Origin: Methanobacteriota archaeon
GTDB taxonomy: Archaea > Thermoplasmatota > Poseidoniia > Poseidoniales > Thalassarchaeaceae
Assembly (NCBI GenBank): GCA_014384685.1
Contig: JACNFL010000167.1
Location: 1 to 5,960, forward strand
Direction of reading: 5' to 3'
Length of the DNA stretch: 5,960 nt
Below are positions 1 through 5,936 of this stretch, piece after piece (position 1 is the stretch's first letter; every line of letters starts with the position of its first letter). The notes beneath the pieces were generated by a model. The model saw only the letters and a program-made list of their open reading frames with translations, made no database searches and was not told where the DNA came from. The translations under genes were made by a program, and so were the position numbers.

Positions 1-2
1 AA

Positions 3-371
3 GCAGTTCATGTTGTCTGCGCTAGCGAAGATGATGTCAAAGACATCACTGATATTGGTGTTGAAGTTTCCAAAGAGCATCCCGCTGCTGGAATTATTGG
101 GATGACGGGGATGGTGTCATCCTTGGCCCCTACTTTCAACCAACCATCGGCATGTATCATCGCTGAAACGGTTGGCACAAGTGCAGATTCTGTAGCAGCC
201 GACCGAATGGTCACTTTTCTAAAGGATTCATTCAAATTAGATCTTGGCCTTGAACTCAATAACACAAAAGAAACTGCTGAAAAATTAAAGGCATTTTTTG
301 ACCTTGATGAAATCGCTGAAATGCCAATTGACTTTGATGTTCCAGAACAAGATGCAGGATTCTACGCCTAA
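3..371 (+). CDS. PAC2-family protein (proteasome assembly chaperone homologue), 3' part
   Basis: The frame is open from the left edge and ends in TAA at 369-371, giving 122 visible residues; the true start lies outside the window. The visible part matches the second half of archaeal PAC2-family proteins. It has a glycine-rich turn (GMTGM, residues ~33-37), then a strand leading into ACIIAETVGT and an Ala/Asp-rich helix (SADSVAADRMVTFLK), corresponding to the family pattern G..G.l....(x)P..cllgEt.g..pD..aA..vl..l. After that comes a Leu/Glu-rich helical tail typical of the C-terminus. Family members (archaeal PbaB-like, ~240 residues) help assemble or cap the 20S proteasome, but many PAC2 proteins are functionally untested, so the role here is inferred. 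An internal ATG at 102 is not the start, because family similarity continues upstream of it. It is convergent with the ubiquitin-like gene, 26 bases away. Confidence 0.8.
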   Translation, partial: AVHVVCASEDDVKDITDIGVEVSKEHPAAGIIGMTGMVSSLAPTFNQPSACIIAETVGTSADSVAADRMVTFLKDSFKLDLGLELNNTKETAEKLKAFFDLDEIAEMPIDFDVPEQDAGFYA

Positions 372-375
372 CTGA

Positions 376-380
376 TTTTT
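376..380 (+). terminator. possible U-tract terminator after the PAC2-family gene
   Basis: A run of five T begins four bases after the PAC2 stop codon, followed by a short imperfect palindrome (AGAT-ATT-ATCT, 383-393). Archaeal RNA polymerase terminates at short U-tracts, so this could end the PAC2 transcript before it runs into the convergent gene starting its stop codon at 398. The T run is short and the hairpin weak, so this is only a plausible call. Confidence 0.3.
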
Positions 381-397
381 GTAGATATTATCTGCGA

Positions 398-622
398 TTA
401 GCCACCTGAAGAAACTGTGATGAGTTCAAGAGATACATCGCTGTTGAGTTGGCTATCATGTGGTACAATTGTGCCGTCATGTACTGCTAATACGGTACTT
501 GGATGAATATCTAGTTTGACCAGCAATTCTCGGATAGTAAGGCCTTCATCACACTCAACCGACTGTGTCTTGTCATCGTGAGTTATTGACACGCGCATAG
601 TTTGGCGAATCGTCATCCCCAC
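398..622 (-). CDS. small ubiquitin-like protein, SAMP/MoaD/Urm1 type, ending in Gly-Gly
   Basis: This 74-residue protein has the beta-grasp pattern of MoaD/ThiS/Urm1/SAMP proteins: strand 1 (MRVSITHDD), strand 2 (TQSVECDEG), a helix (TIRELLVKL), the motif HPSTVLAVHDGTIVP typical of sulphur-carrier and SAMP proteins, and a final strand ending in SSGG. The terminal Gly-Gly is the residue pair adenylated by an E1-like enzyme, then used either as a thiocarboxylate sulphur donor (tRNA thiolation, molybdopterin) or conjugated to lysines of target proteins. Both roles are known in archaea and the sequence alone cannot decide between them. The start chosen is GTG at 620-622, because GGTGAT (631-636) sits 8 bases upstream. 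In-frame ATGs at 614-616 and 596-598 are alternatives; the last gives a 66-residue protein beginning directly with strand 1. It is convergent with the PAC2-family gene and divergent from tRNA-Ser. No E1 gene is visible. Confidence 0.85.
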   Translation of the reverse strand: MGMTIRQTMRVSITHDDKTQSVECDEGLTIRELLVKLDIHPSTVLAVHDGTIVPHDSQLNSDVSLELITVSSGG

Positions 623-630
623 TTGAACTC

Positions 631-636
631 ATCACC
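631..636 (-). promoter_or_regulatory. ribosome binding site favouring the GTG start of the ubiquitin-like gene
   Basis: On the minus strand these bases read GGTGAT, complementary to the conserved 3' end of 16S rRNA (AUCACCUCC). They lie 8 bases upstream of GTG at 620-622, a normal spacing. The downstream ATG at 614-616 would be 14 bases away and the ATG at 596-598 has no such site, so this motif supports the GTG start. The match is six bases and could be chance. Confidence 0.5.
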
Positions 637-674
637 ACGCTTATTTCAGTCAGATTACTCGGACAGATTACCTA

Positions 675-760
675 GCCGAGATCGCATAGCCCGGTATCGC
701 GGTGGATTCGAAATCCACTGTCCTCGTGACGCGGGAGTTCAAATCTCCCTCTCGGCGCCA
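675..760 (+). tRNA. tRNA-Ser (anticodon CGA), CCA encoded
   Basis: The cloverleaf was folded by eye. Acceptor stem GCCGAGA (675-681) pairs fully with TCTCGGC (750-756), followed by discriminator G757 and encoded CCA (758-760). Anticodon stem GTGGA (702-706) pairs with TCCAC (714-718) around loop TTCGAAA, giving anticodon CGA (709-711), which reads UCG serine codons. The long variable arm (719-732) has a GTC/GAC stem, the hallmark of class II tRNAs. T stem GGGAG/CTCCC (733-737, 745-749) encloses loop TTCAAAT. The D loop holds the GG pair (693-694) that docks with the T loop. The G discriminator and long variable arm are the serine identity elements. The D stem is weak: G684-C700 and C685-G699 pair, but A686 faces C698. 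No intron interrupts the anticodon loop. Confidence 0.97.
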
Positions 761-777
761 ATCATTAGAAGTGAGTG

Positions 778-791
778 AAAACTATGGTTTT
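778..791. terminator. possible bidirectional terminator between tRNA-Ser and nuclease A
   Basis: AAAAC (778-782) and GTTTT (787-791) form a small inverted repeat around TATG, spanning the stop codon of nuclease A. It places a four-U tract on both strands just after the convergent tRNA and nuclease A genes, which are only 21 bases apart. Archaeal termination can use such short U-tracts, but the stem is AT-rich and weak, so the call is tentative. Confidence 0.2.
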
Positions 792-2680
792 GGGCGAAGC
801 CTAGTTGCAAATGTTTTGGTAACTCTCGCTTGAAGCACAATTTGCCCATACTGGTCCTTTGCCTGCACCCCAACAAGTACCACTTCGTCACCCCTTTCAG
901 GGTTATATCCCTCAAGAACTGCACGTGATTTTTCATCGCCACCCCAGACTTGAAATGATGCCGAACCGGTCTCATCTATCAGTTTAGCAGCCCATTTTCC
1001 TTCTTGGTGATTAAAGTTGTACAGGCGCGCGTGAACGTTGTACTCCTCTGGAATTAATTTCGCAAAAGACACATCATCTTCAGACGATTTAGGAGCCAAT
1101 TCAATGGTTCCACTCGCTGAAACATCAAGACGCTTGTGAGCACCCAAACTTTTTTTCCAGCCAGAAGCAATAATGCCATTTCTAATTCGAACAGTTGCTC
1201 CATGTTCAAAACCAAATGGAATACTTGGGTTATCTTGTCTAATGACTACAGCCAACCATTCGCTTGGCCCTAAATCAAGAAAGAACTCAAGATATTCTTT
1301 CTCAAACTTTGGCCATTGTTTTACCATATTTGGTTCCCGAACGGTTCCTCTAACCGTTACGAATGGGTCAATGTCTCCAATAGGTGTGCAATTTATCTGT
1401 GCCTCTGATGTTGGAGAAAATTTAGTTGACCCGCCTTTCAACAATTCTTCTTTATGAGGGGAATCACTGCAAACAAGTTGATACTCACATGATTCACATC
1501 TTGCCATCCCAGTCAATGGTGGTGAGTCTGTTAGGACTCCACCAGGTGCAAAAGTCCTGACGGGAGCTGGATTCCCTGGGTACTCATTTTCTGGATTGTG
1601 CTCAGACATCTTGAGTTTCTTGTGAAGTGGTTTGAGACGATTCTCAAGCCTGAGTAATGATTTTTCATCAGGCAGATGGATTTTTTTTCTAACTGGAACC
1701 CCAAGATACCATATTTCTAATTCTGTAACCAACTCCTTTCTGTCGTGCGTACTCCACCAAAGGTACGCATATGTTGCTAATTGTTCTGGATATCCAAAGG
1801 AAAAATCTGAGGTCCCAACACTTGCTTTAACATCATGAATTCTAGGGCTGCCTGTCCATCTATAGACTAAATCATACTCCCCCTGTAACCAACCTTCTGG
1901 ATGAATTGCTGCTAGAGCAAATAGACCTGCATCAGGGTCACAAAACCAAGGCCTTGCTACTTCCCATGCTTCAACAAAAGTAATTTCACCAGATGATTCA
2001 GCACATGGATGTGCAATTGAATGGGTGTAAGGAAAGCCATCAGGCGCTGGCCATTTGGGGCGATTTTTTCCCGCCCGCCAGTCTTTGAATGTGGGGCCTC
2101 CATTTGCTTTCATGCAATCTTCCACTTCATCAAGGTGGAACTCAATTCCAGCAAATACCATTTGACAGGCTTCTTCCTTTCGTTTTTCCTCAAAAACATC
2201 CCAATCTCCGACTCGGTTAGGATCTTCTAACCATTCGTTCTTTGCTTGTGCCCATTCTCTTTCAAAGTGAATTCGAGCTCTTGCCTTGGCCCATGTTGTA
2301 ATCTGTAGTCGTTCTCGTGGCCATTCTGATACATCTAAGGTAGGAAGATTTAGTCCGGGCCAACTTGCATTAATTTGAGTTGACGGGCGGACAACTACAT
2401 TGCCAGAGCCCGATATATCAATCTCTTCAAGAGGCGAATCAAAAGTTTCTGATGGCGAGTCATGGGGAACTAATACGGGAGAATCTCGCATCACTCTGTT
2501 CAATGCTCCTTCAACAGCGTGACCCATTGCAAAAATTGGCGGAGAGCCGCCTAATAATCCGAGAATATAGCGATTATACCACATTTTTGGACAGCGGCGA
2601 TGCATATCGGCTTGTGTGTGTGAAAGCCTCGCGTAAGGACCAACAGGGTCTTCGCTTGGTGGGTCTAAGACCGGCATCAT
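782..2680 (-). CDS. RecB/Cas4-like PD-(D/E)XK nuclease with Fe-S cysteine staple and C-terminal OB-folds (nuclease A)
   Basis: This 632-residue protein is read as a DNA nuclease. The core shows motif I G53-H54..E57, then GEYD with D270, D283-x-K285 within IHDVKAS, and Q300-xxx-Y304. The D-13-D-2-K spacing equals that of RecB (D1067, D1080, K1082), and H54 corresponds to RecB H956. C30 in RRCPKMWY plus C395-x2-C398-x5-C404 has the layout of the AddB/Dna2/Cas4 4Fe-4S staple. Residues ~180-265 form a module shared with the neighbour (LDEVEDC, NGGP, EAWEVARPW). Residues ~436-530 and ~545-625 read as two OB-folds; the last has a DETGSASFQVWG strand pair and a GDEVVLVG turn as in RPA-type domains, suggesting ssDNA binding. 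The start is the first of two ATGs (2678-2680), which puts the first Cys at residue 30 exactly as in the paralogue; a purine-rich AAGAGGGA abuts it. It is the last gene of the operon, 41 bases after nuclease B. The catalytic set is complete. The biological role (repair, end resection or defence) is unknown. Confidence 0.85.
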   Translation of the reverse strand: MMPVLDPPSEDPVGPYARLSHTQADMHRRCPKMWYNRYILGLLGGSPPIFAMGHAVEGALNRVMRDSPVLVPHDSPSETFDSPLEEIDISGSGNVVVRPSTQINASWPGLNLPTLDVSEWPRERLQITTWAKARARIHFEREWAQAKNEWLEDPNRVGDWDVFEEKRKEEACQMVFAGIEFHLDEVEDCMKANGGPTFKDWRAGKNRPKWPAPDGFPYTHSIAHPCAESSGEITFVEAWEVARPWFCDPDAGLFALAAIHPEGWLQGEYDLVYRWTGSPRIHDVKASVGTSDFSFGYPEQLATYAYLWWSTHDRKELVTELEIWYLGVPVRKKIHLPDEKSLLRLENRLKPLHKKLKMSEHNPENEYPGNPAPVRTFAPGGVLTDSPPLTGMARCESCEYQLVCSDSPHKEELLKGGSTKFSPTSEAQINCTPIGDIDPFVTVRGTVREPNMVKQWPKFEKEYLEFFLDLGPSEWLAVVIRQDNPSIPFGFEHGATVRIRNGIIASGWKKSLGAHKRLDVSASGTIELAPKSSEDDVSFAKLIPEEYNVHARLYNFNHQEGKWAAKLIDETGSASFQVWGGDEKSRAVLEGYNPERGDEVVLVGVQAKDQYGQIVLQARVTKTFATRLRPKP

Positions 2681-2721
2681 TCCCTCTTAGCGGCCAAGGT
2701 TCTTCAAGAGTTCCCTAATTA

Positions 2722-4617
2722 TTACTCTTTGACTTCAAGTCGAGTATTACGTTGGTCAATTCTTATTTGAGGAACTCCATCTCTCCATCCTAATTCAGCG
2801 GCTAGTATCCGTACAATATCACCAACTTGTAATTTTTGAAAAGTTCTAGTAATTGCTGAGCCAAAGGCAACAACTTCGACAACTGATTCCCCGTCCCATA
2901 TGTGACAAGTTGACATAGACCAAGGCTTCCCTCTAGCGTTTACACCACTGTGACCACCTCTGCTAACAACCTGCCCAGATAGGTTAGCCTTGGTTGGAAT
3001 TAATCCAAGTCTAGTAAATTCAACATCCTCTACATCGTTGGCTGGCTTGATTGAACTATGTTCATCAAGATATAATCTTGTCATTCTCCGCCATACCCCT
3101 GGAGCTACATCAAGTAATGCTAATTCTGTACCTGATGGAATTTCACCGAATGATTCAGCACCCATCTCTTCAATGGTTACATTCGTGCTTCCTACGACAA
3201 TTGTTGCTCCTCGTACTTCTTCGCCATAGTGATTTGAGAGTGGACCCCATTGTCCTTTTACCTCACCCTTAACATTGAGCCGTTGAGGTATCTCAGAAAT
3301 CATTGTGCAAGGTGCTTTTGGTACCAAAGACGCAACCAAATTCTCAGGATTTCCAAGTTCAGGTGGCGTTAAGGATGCAAGTGCTTTTGCTTGTATTTTT
3401 TCTGGTGCAGCATCACAAAATGCGGCCGCAGTACATCGTTTACAAGTCAAAGATTTAGCCTCCTGCTCATCTTCAACAGGCAGTGCTTTTCCTCCCGGTG
3501 AGTGGGTTAACCAAGGTGCGGGGTCGGCAGGTGCAAGGTGGGTAGGGTGCAGCCCCGAAAGAGTCATTTGTTCGTGGATATTTTTCCAACGAGCAGATTC
3601 TGATTTGAGAGTTTTATCGTCTAGCAAATCAATGATTTTTCGGTGTGGCCCATTCAAATACCATCCTTCAAGGCCTGAAAGTTCACCACCACTTTCTCCT
3701 TTGCTCGGCCTTCCCGAGTGGGTACGGGTAATTCCCCATAGCCATTGGTAAAATCGAAGTTGATTGGCTAATCCAGCAGAATATCCGCTAGTTCCGGCGC
3801 TTGCCTTAATGTCACAGATTCTCACAGTCCCATCCCATCTGTGTACCAAATCCATCTCACCAGCGGCCCAACCATCGGGATGGAAGAGCCTCTGTGGTGC
3901 AGCAATTCTTGGGTCTTTGACCCATGGTCTAGCGATTTCCCAAGCCTCCCAGATAGTGACATCACCTGATTTTTCAAATCCAGCTACCGCGGTTCGATTA
4001 GAATCTTCACCGGGATTTACTGGTGCTTCGTCCCAGCAAGGTGCTGGCACAGTGAACGGGTCACCTGCATTTCTGTAAGATTTGAGATGTGGCCCGCCAC
4101 CAGCGTTGAAGCAGTTTTCAACTTCCTCTAATTGTAATTTGATTCCACCACGTAGCAGATTCTCAATTCGCTCATCTTTGACTTCTTTGATATCACGGCC
4201 TGCGGCTTTCCATTGAGTAGCATCCCAACGCGCTTGTAAGAGTCTCTGAACTTCCCCAACTAGTGAAGGAATAACCAATTCCATCCACTGTGAAATTGAT
4301 TCTAGGTCTGAGATAATGACTTCACCATTAGGGCTAATTTTTCCTAAACCGTTTTCTTGGCGACTAAAGTTCACCCATTCTGCCAGCCCAGGCATTACAG
4401 TCCCATCTTCTGGGAAACGTTGTATGAAAAGACCACAGAGAGCATCTTCAACAACTAATCCAATTATCATCTCAGGATTTGTAGCATCATTGAGTCCAAT
4501 TCTTCTGCGATAATGCCATTGACGAGGACAACGCTCCCATGTGACCAAACCACTAGCTGAAATCCGGCGTCTACTCTTACCGAGATATCCTGCGCTTGGT
4601 GGTAAAACAACTGGCAT
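2722..4617 (-). CDS. paralogous RecB/Cas4-like PD-(D/E)XK nuclease with Fe-S cysteines and OB-folds, motif-I His missing (nuclease B)
   Basis: This 631-residue protein has the same length and domain order as its downstream neighbour. C30 in WERCPRQWHY and C392-x2-C395-x5-C401 would bind the Fe-S cluster. Nuclease residues are D256 in GEMD, D269-x-K271 in ICDIKAS, and Q286-xxx-Y290. Motif I reads G53-L54..E57, so the metal-binding His of the family is replaced by Leu (TTA at 4456-4458). The shared middle module is present (LEEVENC, GGGP, EAWEIARPW). The C-terminus (~442-515 and ~542-628) reads as two OB-folds; the second is RPA-like (LSGQVVSRG, ARGKPWSMST, EVVAFG, VGDIVRI). ATG 4615-4617 is chosen because it gives MPVVLPPS, matching MPVLDPPS in the paralogue, and places the Cys at residue 30 in both. 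An in-frame TTG (4627-4629) overlapping the upstream stop would add four residues. It begins 8 bases after ABCE1 ends, so co-transcription is likely. It may be a low-activity or structural partner of A, but cleavage activity cannot be excluded. Confidence 0.83.
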   Translation of the reverse strand: MPVVLPPSAGYLGKSRRRISASGLVTWERCPRQWHYRRRIGLNDATNPEMIIGLVVEDALCGLFIQRFPEDGTVMPGLAEWVNFSRQENGLGKISPNGEVIISDLESISQWMELVIPSLVGEVQRLLQARWDATQWKAAGRDIKEVKDERIENLLRGGIKLQLEEVENCFNAGGGPHLKSYRNAGDPFTVPAPCWDEAPVNPGEDSNRTAVAGFEKSGDVTIWEAWEIARPWVKDPRIAAPQRLFHPDGWAAGEMDLVHRWDGTVRICDIKASAGTSGYSAGLANQLRFYQWLWGITRTHSGRPSKGESGGELSGLEGWYLNGPHRKIIDLLDDKTLKSESARWKNIHEQMTLSGLHPTHLAPADPAPWLTHSPGGKALPVEDEQEAKSLTCKRCTAAAFCDAAPEKIQAKALASLTPPELGNPENLVASLVPKAPCTMISEIPQRLNVKGEVKGQWGPLSNHYGEEVRGATIVVGSTNVTIEEMGAESFGEIPSGTELALLDVAPGVWRRMTRLYLDEHSSIKPANDVEDVEFTRLGLIPTKANLSGQVVSRGGHSGVNARGKPWSMSTCHIWDGESVVEVVAFGSAITRTFQKLQVGDIVRILAAELGWRDGVPQIRIDQRNTRLEVKE

Positions 4618-4625
4618 TAAATCAC

Positions 4626-5936
4626 TCAACTGTAGTAGTAATCATCGTTCGCCTTCTGCTCACGGTCTTTTTGGCTGGATTCTTTATTGATACGTGGTCG
4701 CTTTGAATCATGATCTCTACGGAAAGTGACTCCAACTCCTTTCAAAAACCGGTTCATTCCTTTGCGAAGTGATAGTGGCCCAATTGCAGAACCTGAAGCT
4801 CCTCCTTCTCCCTCAAACACAAGTAAAGAATCACTTACGATATCGATGAAATATATGTCATGGTCAATCACCATCGCTGATTTTTCATTAGACTCCATGG
4901 TTCTCCTGATGGCCTTCGCCGCCTCCATTCTTGCATTAGCATCCAAATGAGCACTTGGTTCATCTAACAGATAAATATCCGCATCCCGGCCAAGGCAGAT
5001 TACAATTGAGACTGCTTGTAATTCTCCTCCAGAGAGACGAGATGCATCAAGTTCCAACAACTTGTCAACTTCTAATGGCCTAACGACTCTAGTCTGGAAT
5101 TCACCGACATGCCAAGAACTTCCAATTTCAGCATCTAGCCATTCGCGTACAGTACCAGGGAATTCTGCAGTAATGTGCTGTGGCTTATAGGAAACCTTTG
5201 CTTCCATAGTACACCATCCAGCGTCCATCTCTAATTCACCAGCAAATATCTTTGCTAGCGTGGTTTTACCAGTTGCATTAGGTCCAACTACTCCAACCAC
5301 TTCTGTTTCATGTAGTGTGCCTGTACCAGTTGTGAGTTTGAAATCACCGAGTTTTTTCTCCAAATCTCCCCATTCTAGTATTGGTAATCCAACCGCCTCT
5401 TCACGGATTGAACCTCTTACGAAAGAGATTGGTTTATCGCGAATCCGTACATTCTCCTCAACCAAAAATCCGTCAAGATAAGCATTGATTGCTTTTCGAG
5501 TTGAACGGGCAGGCGTGAAGATTCCAAACGCAGCCCGAGTTCCGTAAACAATGTGAACAAGGTCACACAGAACGTCGAGAATAGCCAAGTCGTGCTCAAT
5601 CACAATGACTCTTTTTCCTTCGGAAAGATTTTGCAATATTTTGACGATTCTCATTCTCTCAAAAATGTCAAGATAAGATGACGGCTCATCAAAGAAATAT
5701 ACATCCGCCTCTTTCAATAATGTAGCGGCGATTGCAACTCTCTGCAATTCGCCGCCAGAAAGTTGAGGCAAATTTCTCTTCATCAAATGGTCGATTCCTA
5801 AGTCAGATGTCACTTCAGCCAATGCGTCTCTCTCGTCAACAGTAGCAAGTAATTCACCCACTTGACCTTTGAATGCCTTAGGAATATGGTCAACATGTTG
5901 AGGTTTGAGAGCCAGCCTAACCCCGGTGCCAGCCAC
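4626..5936 (-). CDS. abce1: ABCE1/Rli1 ribosome-recycling ATPase, N-terminally incomplete
   Basis: ABCE1 splits post-termination ribosomes with the release-factor homologue aRF1/Pelota, in the cytoplasm. Visible residues, counted from GTG 5936, cover the end of ATPase domain 1: KPQHVD (11-16), signature LSGGELQR (59-66), Walker B with DEP (83-85), and H-loop H115. A hinge follows, then complete ATPase domain 2: Walker A GPNATGKTT (218-226), signature LSGGELQ (301-307), Walker B DEP (325-327), and H-loop H359. The tail has the ABCE1-specific GMNRFLK, FRRD, RPRINK and a DREQK...YYY end, so the C-terminus is intact. About 590 residues are usual, so the two-ferredoxin-like Fe-S domain and the first Walker A are missing. 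The frame does not run off the window: TGA occurs in frame at 5955-5957. The GTG used here is therefore not a believable native start; a frameshift, edge sequence error or real truncation is likely. It is the first visible gene of the operon with nucleases B and A. Confidence 0.9.
   Translation of the reverse strand: MAGTGVRLALKPQHVDHIPKAFKGQVGELLATVDERDALAEVTSDLGIDHLMKRNLPQLSGGELQRVAIAATLLKEADVYFFDEPSSYLDIFERMRIVKILQNLSEGKRVIVIEHDLAILDVLCDLVHIVYGTRAAFGIFTPARSTRKAINAYLDGFLVEENVRIRDKPISFVRGSIREEAVGLPILEWGDLEKKLGDFKLTTGTGTLHETEVVGVVGPNATGKTTLAKIFAGELEMDAGWCTMEAKVSYKPQHITAEFPGTVREWLDAEIGSSWHVGEFQTRVVRPLEVDKLLELDASRLSGGELQAVSIVICLGRDADIYLLDEPSAHLDANARMEAAKAIRRTMESNEKSAMVIDHDIYFIDIVSDSLLVFEGEGGASGSAIGPLSLRKGMNRFLKGVGVTFRRDHDSKRPRINKESSQKDREQKANDDYYYS

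Noticed and set aside
739..975. Open frame on the minus strand overlapping the tRNA and the end of nuclease A.
   Set aside because: It overlaps the tRNA gene and the well-supported OB-fold coding frame, and its translation resembles no family I recognise.
1681..1688. Run of eight T (A on the coding strand) in nuclease A, a possible slippage or frameshift site.
   Set aside because: The frame reads through smoothly as Arg-Lys-Lys-Ile-His and family-like sequence continues on both sides, so there is no sign of programmed slippage.
2681..2721. Possible separate promoter or hairpin in the gap between nucleases B and A.
   Set aside because: The 41 bases contain only a short repeated AGGGAA and no clear TATA-like box or stable stem; simple read-through within an operon explains it.
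3305..3751. 148-codon open frame on the plus strand inside nuclease B.
   Set aside because: It lies antisense to the Cys cluster and nuclease region of B, has low-complexity Ser/Ala-rich composition, and shows no domain pattern; it is a shadow frame.
782..4617. The Cas4-like motifs suggested a CRISPR-Cas adaptation locus.
   Set aside because: No repeat-spacer array, Cas1 or Cas2 is present, the proteins are about three times the length of Cas4, and they carry extra OB-fold tails.
4627..4629. TTG as start of nuclease B, overlapping the ABCE1 stop.
   Set aside because: The ATG at 4615-4617 gives an N-terminus that matches the paralogue (MPV-L-PPS) and the same Cys30 position; the TTG has no ribosome binding site.
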